From Bdellovibrionales bacterium (GTDB lineage: Bacteria; Bdellovibrionota; Bdellovibrionia; Bdellovibrionales; JAMPXM01), in the NCBI GenBank assembly GCA_005793615.1, contig SXRI01000068.1, positions 1 to 6,057 of the forward strand: a DNA stretch of 6,057 nucleotides, given 5' to 3'. The position numbers and the translations under genes were made by a program. Positions 1 through 4,230 of this stretch are shown one piece after another (position 1 is the first letter of the stretch; every line of letters begins with the position of its first letter). The notes below the pieces were generated by a model that did not search any database, was not told where the DNA came from, and saw only the letters and a program-made list of their open reading frames with translations.

Positions 1-48
1 AGTAGCGTCTTCAGTACCGTCTTCAGTAGCGTCACCAGTAGCGTCACC
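1..48. repeat. Four 12-bp tandem repeats at the window edge
   Basis: Four consecutive 12-bp units follow the pattern AGTAGCGTC plus TTC or ACC. Unit 2 has one G-to-C change, units 1 and 2 end in TTC, and units 3 and 4 end in ACC. The array probably continues beyond the left edge. The period is a multiple of three, so reading frames are kept and four of the six frames are open through it. On the plus strand, one frame gives a Val/Ala/Ser/Pro-rich tail stopping at TAA 62-64 and another a Ser/Val/Thr tail stopping at TGA 76-78. On the minus strand, a frame starting at ATG 119-117 runs out of the window with an LLVT/LLKT repeat, and a Gly-Asp-Ala-Thr frame is closed by TAA 63-61 just upstream with no start codon. 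The low-complexity end of a plus-strand gene is the plainest reading, but non-coding is equally possible. Confidence 0.75.
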
Positions 49-64
49 AAAAGTCCCCCCTTAA

Positions 65-355
65 GTATCTCGAGATGAGAGCTTCGACCAAAACAACCCT
101 CAAATACCACTTTTTCCATAGACCACTTCGCCCTACTTGAGCAAGCTTGGTTTACAAAAAACCTCGAGAATTAAACAATTTATGAACCTTTTTTAGATCA
201 CCCCGCGAACTCCTTGACGAGCTGCCCGATTGACTAAAGCTCCGTTCTGGCCCAAAGCTTGCAGCCTATTACACAGAGATTTCGAGAAATTTGCTCGGCA
301 AACAGGCACAGGACCTGCCATAAATCCGCATTAGGTCCGCGAGGAGTCTGAGGAC
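65..355. other. Gene-free leader upstream of the small lipoprotein
   Basis: No convincing gene is visible in these roughly 290 bases; the plus-strand ATG at 182 stops after four codons. The stretch holds a perfect 10-bp palindrome ATCTCGAGAT (67-76, straddling its left boundary region) and an 8-bp palindrome CAAGCTTG (142-149). It also holds the inverted repeat GGACCT (311-316) / AGGTCC (333-338), which lies just ahead of the Shine-Dalgarno. TTGACG (214-219) and TTGACT (230-235) resemble -35 boxes, but neither has a -10 partner at a normal distance, so I assign no promoter. The region should still contain the promoter of the lipoprotein gene at 356. Confidence 0.5.
341..346 (+). promoter_or_regulatory. 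Shine-Dalgarno of the 94-residue lipoprotein
   Basis: GAGGAG lies nine bases before the ATG at 356. It supports that start and the reality of this short gene. A second weaker GAGGA (350-354) abuts the start and is too close to be the main site. Confidence 0.7.
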
Positions 356-640
356 ATGAATTTGAATCGGTCATATCTCATCACAGCAACCGTAGTACTC
401 GCCTCTGCTTCAATAATGGCCTTTGTGGGTTGTGGCGAGATCAAGAACTCGGGTAACTCCTTTGCCTATCAATACATCGTCGGTACCTGCGATACCAAAC
501 GACACGCCTTCACTGATAAATTGAGTTACTGCAAGGGCCTGCAAAATCACTCAGCCAACAACAACTGCGCCTATGATGAGCGCCGAGCCGCCTTTGAAAA
601 TGCCAGCTGTGGCGCCTCATTCGAGCAGCCTGTAAACTGA
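356..640 (+). CDS. Small lipoprotein with twin C-x13-C motif, unknown function
   Basis: A 94-residue protein not matched to any family I know. A basic N-terminus and a hydrophobic stretch (about residues 7-24) lead to a lipobox-like F-V-G-C with the acylated cysteine at residue 26. The residue after it is Gly rather than Asp, which would favour the outer membrane under the enterobacterial +2 rule. The mature part has exactly four cysteines, C45, C59, C71 and C85, spaced 13-11-13. Charged helix-prone segments (45-59 and 71-85) flank an Asn/His/Ser-rich turn (residues 62-70). This suggests a helical hairpin closed by two disulfides, formed in the oxidising periplasm. It is transcribed alone and faces the minus-strand operon, with 30 bp between the two stop ends. 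The GAGGAG at 341-346 fixes the start. That it is a gene and a lipoprotein is fairly secure; the fold is inference and the function unknown. Confidence 0.8.
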   Translation: MNLNRSYLITATVVLASASIMAFVGCGEIKNSGNSFAYQYIVGTCDTKRHAFTDKLSYCKGLQNHSANNNCAYDERRAAFENASCGASFEQPVN

Positions 641-650
641 CCAGTTAACT

Positions 651-673
651 AAAATGAAGCTCCACCAACTTCA
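651..673 (-). terminator. Weak stem plus T-run at the end of the minus-strand operon
   Basis: Read on the minus strand, TGAAG (673-669), a nine-base loop and CTTCA (659-655) form a five-base-pair stem followed by TTTT (654-651). The stem includes the TGA stop of the 98-residue gene. The position is right for an intrinsic terminator between convergent genes, but the stem is short and AT-leaning, so it may be only a weak or bidirectional pause site. No better candidate is visible in the gap. Confidence 0.3.
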
Positions 674-967
674 GCGGACCTGAGAGCGCTCAAACATCAG
701 CTCGACTTCAGGTACAATCTGAAACGACGCGATCCACGGCACATCGACGCCAATAAGAGCCTGCAATCGTAGGTACCAATAGCGAAGAACATAGGAATCA
801 CTCAGTGAGGCAGGGCCGACGGCCTTATGCCGCAAGGACTGATTGGCCGTCTCAATCTTCTCACGCAAGAACCTGGTGAGCTCTGGAAGTTCGTCGGCAT
901 AAGCAGGCGACATCAGTAAGCAGCTGCTCAGAAAAAAAATGCTGAATAAGCGTTTTGTTAAATTCAT
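671..967 (-). CDS. 98-residue exported protein, last gene of the minus-strand operon
   Basis: A small envelope protein of unknown function. Residues 1-24 form a Sec signal peptide: basic MNLTKR, a Phe/Leu-rich core and A-Y-A with cleavage expected before D25. The mature 74 residues begin with a charged helix-prone segment (about 27-48) and continue through an aromatic stretch, Y63-W64-Y65. They end in a beta-rich tail (66-98) that terminates in ERSQVR. Residues 72-97 align without gaps to residues 89-114 of the lipoprotein encoded first in this operon, sharing Ser81, Pro86, Val88, Phe92 and the trio Ser95-Gln96-Val97. The gene starts 22 bp after the stop of the 471-residue gene with its own GGAGGT. 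The operon position and shared tail point to a joint envelope role. L-S-S-C at 13-16 resembles a lipobox, but the hydrophobic run continues past it, so cleavage by signal peptidase I is more likely. Confidence 0.8.
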   Translation of the reverse strand: MNLTKRLFSIFFLSSCLLMSPAYADELPELTRFLREKIETANQSLRHKAVGPASLSDSYVLRYWYLRLQALIGVDVPWIASFQIVPEVELMFERSQVR

Positions 968-973
968 TGGGAT

Positions 974-979
974 ACCTCC
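974..979 (-). promoter_or_regulatory. Shine-Dalgarno of the 98-residue gene
   Basis: On the minus strand GGAGGT stands six bases before the ATG (967-965), inside the 22-bp gap after the TAG of the upstream gene. It is the strongest ribosome binding site of the operon, so this last gene may be translated independently and at a high level. Confidence 0.8.
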
Positions 980-989
980 GCCCGACTCT

Positions 990-2405
990 CTAAAACTTTG
1001 TGTCTTGCAAAATCAAAACGGCCGTCGCGCTCCCAGTGAGCGTCGCCAACCCCAGGCCGCCGCCGACCGACATCGTGAAGCCAGGTCGAATCTCAGAGAT
1101 GGCCCAGTCATCGCTGGCGCTCTCCGCCGCTCGCGCCGCAAAATAATCACCGATTTGAAAGGCCTTTTTAAGACCTTGCCGAAAACGCTCGCGCGCCACT
1201 CGATAACTGGCACCATTTTTCGTTCGGATGGATTCAATGCCACCAGCACGAGCGAACGCAAACGCCCGGGGCTCGGACTTATCGTCAATGAGCCACCAAG
1301 AAGCCTTAGCAAAACGGGCCGATGGTGATGACGCTGAAGCGAGCCGCGGCAGAAAGTCCTGCGGTGTTCGACTAAAATAAACCATGCCTGCAACAGAACC
1401 GCTCGCTCGCGCGACACCGATATTCCCTTGAGCGTTGATCGCAAGCGCCACCACCAAGAGAGTAGGCGCAAAGCGCGGATTCGCAGGAGTCCATGCGCGC
1501 TGGGTAGCCTCTAAATCCACGGCAATCGCCCCCACTAAATCCAGAAGCCCTTCTTGTTTTTCGGAAAACTTGAGTTGCTTAGAATTAGACTTCGTAGAGA
1601 TCAGGCGCTCCCACTCAAGGCGCAAACCAACCGCACCTCCCACCGTGCCCCACTTTACTCGACCCTCAACTGTGATCTCCAAGTCCATCCGTAAATGCGA
1701 GGGGTACCATTGACTACTGAACGGTGAAGCACTGACAGCGCTCCCCATTTCACGAAACTTCTGTACTGCTTGACTGATTTCCGTGCGCAAGCGCTTCGTT
1801 TTCCTGACCTTACCGCTCGCCTTTGCCATACGGTAAATAGATTCAATTTGCTCATCAAGTTCAACTCCACGAAGTGACTCACTCATGCGAAAAACAGTGC
1901 GCGTACCGAGGCTTTCAATACCACCGGTTTTTTTGGGGGCCTGCGCACGATCCAGGTGGGCTTTTTCGCGTTTTCGCCAAATGACGGACACCGAAGGTGT
2001 TCCCTTAAACGCCAATACCCCAACCTGACCACCGGCTGAAACAGCCAGATCAGAGGCAAAGGCGGCCAAGCGCCAAGGCACCCAGTCCGCAGGTCGGTCA
2101 TTCTTCACGGGTGACTTGAGGAACCCAGGATCTGACAGACCTTCAGCGGCGAGATCAACACCAGAACTCACGAGTGCCTGACGTTGCGCCGAGAAAATTC
2201 TCAGAAGATTTGTTTTAAGCAGGCGATCACCGGTCGAAAACACCAACTCTTCGTCCCCGCCACCATCCTCTGGTAGCGAGTACCAAGCCCGAGGCACTCG
2301 GCCTTCTTGATTGTCGGCAGAACGAGCAAATACGTCACAAATCACACAAACAAGAAAAACGAGGACAATGAACAACACCCTCACCACTGCCAGCAAGCTA
2401 TTCAT
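990..2405 (-). CDS. 471-residue exported protein with four beta-hairpin-like repeats
   Basis: No family is recognised. Residues 1-27 are a long hydrophobic Sec signal with likely cleavage after V-F-A (25-27) or at residue 30, so the protein is expected in the periplasm or outer membrane. The mature protein holds four copies of a 30-residue motif at 114-143, 236-265, 315-344 and 437-466. They align without gaps: glycine is invariant at columns 13 and 22 and hydrophobic residues sit at 7, 9, 15, 17 and 30. The copies form two larger units (about 111-267 and 312-468), each containing a GGIES block (161-165; 388-392), a basic helix-prone segment, then a Trp (233; 434) leading into the second motif. 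The alternating pattern suggests amphipathic beta-hairpins. The chain ends in Phe, as many outer-membrane beta-barrels do, but the preceding residues fit that signal poorly. The start overlaps the lipoprotein stop as ATGA, so translation is probably coupled; only a weak GGTGG precedes it. Confidence 0.85.
   Translation of the reverse strand: MNSLLAVVRVLFIVLVFLVCVICDVFARSADNQEGRVPRAWYSLPEDGGGDEELVFSTGDRLLKTNLLRIFSAQRQALVSSGVDLAAEGLSDPGFLKSPVKNDRPADWVPWRLAAFASDLAVSAGGQVGVLAFKGTPSVSVIWRKREKAHLDRAQAPKKTGGIESLGTRTVFRMSESLRGVELDEQIESIYRMAKASGKVRKTKRLRTEISQAVQKFREMGSAVSASPFSSQWYPSHLRMDLEITVEGRVKWGTVGGAVGLRLEWERLISTKSNSKQLKFSEKQEGLLDLVGAIAVDLEATQRAWTPANPRFAPTLLVVALAINAQGNIGVARASGSVAGMVYFSRTPQDFLPRLASASSPSARFAKASWWLIDDKSEPRAFAFARAGGIESIRTKNGASYRVARERFRQGLKKAFQIGDYFAARAAESASDDWAISEIRPGFTMSVGGGLGLATLTGSATAVLILQDTKF
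1008..1097 (-). repeat. Protein repeat copy 4 of the 471-residue protein
   Basis: Codes for residues 437-466, with invariant glycines G449 and G458, Phe443, Met445, Leu451, Leu453 and terminal Leu466. Only five residues (QDTKF) follow before the TAG stop, so the protein ends on this motif, just as both small operon partners end on theirs. Confidence 0.7.
1374..1463 (-). repeat. Protein repeat copy 3 of the 471-residue protein
   Basis: Codes for residues 315-344, with invariant glycines G327 and G336, Leu321, Ile323, Ile329, Val331 and terminal Phe344. It aligns without gaps to copies 1 and 4; with copy 4 it shares Gly330/Gly452, Ala332/Ala454 and the Gly-Ser pairs 336-337/458-459. Confidence 0.7.
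1611..1700 (-). repeat. Protein repeat copy 2 of the 471-residue protein
   Basis: Codes for residues 236-265. It keeps the two invariant glycines (G248, G257), Leu242, Ile244, Val250, Trp252 and terminal Trp265. It is the most diverged copy: column 16 is Lys instead of Gly. The Trp three residues before it (233) matches the Trp three residues before copy 4 (434), which pairs these two copies as second halves of the larger units. Confidence 0.65.
1977..2066 (-). repeat. Protein repeat copy 1 of the 471-residue protein
   Basis: Codes for residues 114-143. Glycines at columns 13 (G126) and 22 (G135), Leu120, Val122, Val128, Val130 and terminal Trp143 match the other copies. It is closest to copy 3, sharing the Leu-Ala pair at columns 7-8, Ala at column 11 and Gly-Val at columns 16-17. 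The repeat is visible in protein, not as a DNA repeat, so the duplication is old. Confidence 0.7.
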
Positions 2406-2758
2406 GGCACCACCGGAACCTGGCTATTTGAAAAAATAAAACGTACCCGCGGAGAGACCCCGATACTCACGACGCTCCCGAGGCCGGCAGACAAATTAAA
2501 TCCAAGACCAACAGCAACAGTCCGCAGAGTATCCGTTGGCTCATGTCTCGCATCACGAAGCGCGAGAAAGGTCGACTCCCGCACTTGTGCCGTGGCTAAA
2601 CGTAGCTCTTCAGCAAACTGGCGATCGCTGGCAAAGCGTTCAACAAACTCACCGCTATCATCAAGACCCAGTAGAGGGATTCCATCAACAGCACATCCCG
2701 ACAAAAGTCCGCCTAAAGAAAAGACAAGACAGATCTTGGCACGAAAACAATTGTTCAT
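2402..2758 (-). CDS. 118-residue lipoprotein, first gene of the minus-strand operon
   Basis: An envelope lipoprotein of unknown function. From the chosen start the N-terminus is MNNCFRAK, followed by a hydrophobic stretch and the textbook lipobox L-L-S-G-C with acylated Cys22. The mature part has an acidic linker and a helix-prone region (about 36-70, rich in Glu, Arg and Ala). A glycine-punctuated beta-like tail (80-114) follows and ends in Val-Pro residues. Tail residues 89-114 align without gaps to the C-terminus of the 98-residue protein, and more loosely to the repeats of the 471-residue protein. The frame stays open to an ATG at 2845, adding 29 residues, but that would bury the signal peptide; GGGGAG nine bases before 2758 supports the shorter form. 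Its TGA overlaps the next ATG by four bases. Lipoprotein status is secure; it may anchor or dock its operon partners. Confidence 0.82.
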   Translation of the reverse strand: MNNCFRAKICLVFSLGGLLSGCAVDGIPLLGLDDSGEFVERFASDRQFAEELRLATAQVRESTFLALRDARHEPTDTLRTVAVGLGFNLSAGLGSVVSIGVSPRVRFIFSNSQVPVVP

Positions 2759-2767
2759 CTCTACCGA

Positions 2768-2773
2768 CTCCCC
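2768..2773 (-). promoter_or_regulatory. Shine-Dalgarno deciding the lipoprotein start
   Basis: On the minus strand GGGGAG lies nine bases before the ATG at 2758-2756. Together with the lipobox it favours this start over the in-frame ATG at 2845, which has a GGGAAGAG of its own about seven bases upstream. Confidence 0.6.
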
Positions 2774-2989
2774 ACTCTGCACAGAAAAAACGCACAGCCC
2801 TTTTTTAGACCTTCCGACAGTAAGACCTCTGCCATGTGTAGTCATGCGACATCTCTTCCCGTTTCAATTAAGTTTTCTTTACCGAAGCACTCACGCCAAC
2901 TCGCAATGAACTTTAGTCGCGTTCACTCCGCCGTCTTCGTTTCCGATACAGATAATGGCTAAAACCGCGTTTTAACTTTGTAAACGACT

Positions 2990-2995
2990 AAGAGG
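2990..2995 (+). promoter_or_regulatory. Shine-Dalgarno of the adaptor gene, supporting a GTG start
   Basis: AAGAGG stands eight bases before GTG at 3004. No in-frame ATG occurs until residue 67, inside the mature adaptor and past the membrane anchor, so this site decides the non-ATG start. Confidence 0.7.
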
Positions 2996-3003
2996 TATTA
3001 CCG

Positions 3004-4230
3004 GTGCGTGCATTAGACGCTTTTAATGAATGGAAATCCAGGTTCATTGCACAGCTGCAATTTGGACAGCGCTGGTTTCTCGCACTGCCGCAGTCTACGC
3101 GCTGGGCCTTTCTCGCCACCTTTATCGCAGGTGCGGTGTTCAACTCGGCTTTTCATTACTTCACAAGGGAAAAAGCGCACTCGCCCTTTGATAATACTCT
3201 GATGCGTCCCGCTCCAGTCGCGGCACAAACGGTCGGCACGCAAACGATCGTTAACCAATTTATTACGCATGCTTCGCTGCAACCAAAAAAAGAAGTCACC
3301 ATTCGCCCCAATGCCAATGTCACCGTGCGCGAAGTGCGAGTCGAGATCGGACAGTTGGTCAATAAAGGCGACATTCTGGCGTCGACTTCGTCGGAATCAC
3401 AGTCGCTCCGTTCAGAACTCGATCAAATCGAATTAAAGCTGAAGAACCTGGATTTCAAAGTCACCATGGAACTAGCAAAGAAGAGTTTTCTTTCTGAAAA
3501 AGAATTTCAACAGAAGGAACTCGAACATCGGGCAAGCCGCATCCGGCGGCGTCTTGCCGAGATCGACACCATGGGAGCCATTCTTTCGCCGATCACAGGT
3601 ATCGTCTCGGAAATCGCGCTCAAGTCAGGCGACTTCGTTGACAATCCGTCGACCTACTACATCAAGATCGCCGACGCTTCGGCCTTACGACTACAGATTT
3701 TCCTGCCACAAGCCGTTGCCGCGAAACTCGTTAAAGGCGATGAGGCGACACTTTCACGTTCACACGCCGATGAACTCGGAGTCGAACAAATCGAAAGTGC
3801 TAAAGGCATGGTCGGTGGCGTCGCCCCAGTTGTTGATCCCAAAACTGGTTCGGTGCTCACCGAGATTGATATCGACTCGGTACCGAAAACATGGATCCCA
3901 GGCATGTTCGTGCAAGTCAGTATGGTCATCGAAGAGTCGGCCGATACACTGGCGGTTCCCAATGAGTCGATCATTTACGACAGCAATCAATCTTATGTCT
4001 TTCGCATCGGTACCAAAACTAAGACCGAAGCAAATGCAGAGGAAAGAACCCTAGCCTCCTCGGATCCGCAGCAAGATGAACCTGAATCCGTTCAGAAGGT
4101 GCCGGTCAAGACCGGACTTCGCGACGGCAAGTTCACTGAAGTACTCGAAGGTCTTGAAGAGTTTGACATGATCGTCACAGAGGGTCAGGGCACTTTAGCT
4201 GACGGCTCTAAGGTTGAAATCGTGAGATGA
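3004..4230 (+). CDS. RND efflux periplasmic adaptor (membrane fusion protein)
   Basis: This 408-residue adaptor bridges an RND transporter and a TolC-type outer-membrane channel. Residues 32-53 form one membrane anchor; there is no lipobox, so it is held by an uncleaved helix after a cytoplasmic start of about 30 residues. The domains follow family order. The first lipoyl half is about 97-127 (V-R-V-E-I-G-Q, then K-G-D-I-L). A short coiled-coil hairpin spans 131-189, and the second lipoyl half 191-222 (L-S-P-I-T-G-I-V). The beta-barrel is about 225-308 (I-P-G-M at 298-301), and the membrane-proximal domain 315-408. At the hairpin tip Leu157 and Ser164 have the spacing of the AcrA RLS docking motif, while the Arg position is Val153 with Lys152 beside it. 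A charged low-complexity insert (about 337-365) interrupts the last domain. Its stop overlaps the transporter start as ATGA, so the two are co-translated. The substrate is unknown. Confidence 0.92.
   Translation: MRALDAFNEWKSRFIAQLQFGQRWFLALPQSTRWAFLATFIAGAVFNSAFHYFTREKAHSPFDNTLMRPAPVAAQTVGTQTIVNQFITHASLQPKKEVTIRPNANVTVREVRVEIGQLVNKGDILASTSSESQSLRSELDQIELKLKNLDFKVTMELAKKSFLSEKEFQQKELEHRASRIRRRLAEIDTMGAILSPITGIVSEIALKSGDFVDNPSTYYIKIADASALRLQIFLPQAVAAKLVKGDEATLSRSHADELGVEQIESAKGMVGGVAPVVDPKTGSVLTEIDIDSVPKTWIPGMFVQVSMVIEESADTLAVPNESIIYDSNQSYVFRIGTKTKTEANAEERTLASSDPQQDEPESVQKVPVKTGLRDGKFTEVLEGLEEFDMIVTEGQGTLADGSKVEIVR

Larger units (their letters stand above)
2759..3003. promoter_or_regulatory. 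Divergent intergenic region between the lipoprotein operon and the efflux operon
   Basis: These 245 bp must hold the promoters of two divergent operons. On the plus strand GATAAT (2951-2956) is a fair -10 match but has no good -35 at 16-18 bases. TTCACT (2922-2927) is 17 bases from GATACA (2945-2950), a poorer pair. On the minus strand no convincing sigma-70 pair is seen, though TTGAAA occurs near 2865-2870. An A6 run (2785-2790) and a T6 run (2801-2806) face each other across ten bases in the lipoprotein leader. No clear operator-type dyad is visible. Confidence 0.4.

Noticed and set aside
1..48. The tandem repeats as a CRISPR array
   Set aside because: The 12-bp units are directly contiguous with no unique spacers.
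920..931. L-S-S-C at residues 13-16 of the 98-residue protein as a lipobox
   Set aside because: The hydrophobic core continues past the Cys and ends in a good signal peptidase I site, A-Y-A, before D25.
939..1328. Plus-strand open frame of 129 codons opposite the end of the 471-residue gene
   Set aside because: Its Arg-rich, featureless product is typical of antisense readings, whereas the minus-strand frame here shows internal protein repeats that chance would not produce.
1928..1939. Run of seven T and five G inside the 471-residue gene as a programmed frameshift site
   Set aside because: In the reading frame the minus-strand codons are GCC CCC AAA AAA ACC, which is not an X XXY YYZ heptamer. 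The frame continues normally into a conserved repeat block.
990..2405. Assigning the 471-residue protein to the SYLF/Ysc84 lipid-binding family because of its Gly/Val-rich segments
   Set aside because: The motif order and the paired GGIES units do not fit that family as I know it; the resemblance is only compositional.
2785..2806. A6 and T6 runs facing each other in the lipoprotein leader as a terminator
   Set aside because: A pure A-T stem without GC pairs is too weak for an intrinsic terminator.
2759..2845. A 29-residue N-terminal extension of the lipoprotein from ATG 2845
   Set aside because: It would place the hydrophobic stretch and lipobox internally. The ATG at 2758 has a suitable Shine-Dalgarno and yields a textbook lipoprotein signal. 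It is not fully excluded.
2307..2909. A 200-codon open frame on the plus strand across the lipoprotein gene
   Set aside because: It lies antisense to two overlapping genes with signal peptides and good starts, and its product is a Thr/Arg/Ser/Pro-rich sequence with no domain pattern. It is a shadow frame.
2951..2956. GATAAT as the -10 box of the efflux operon
   Set aside because: No -35 hexamer lies at 16-18 bases upstream, so I list it only as a possibility within the intergenic region.
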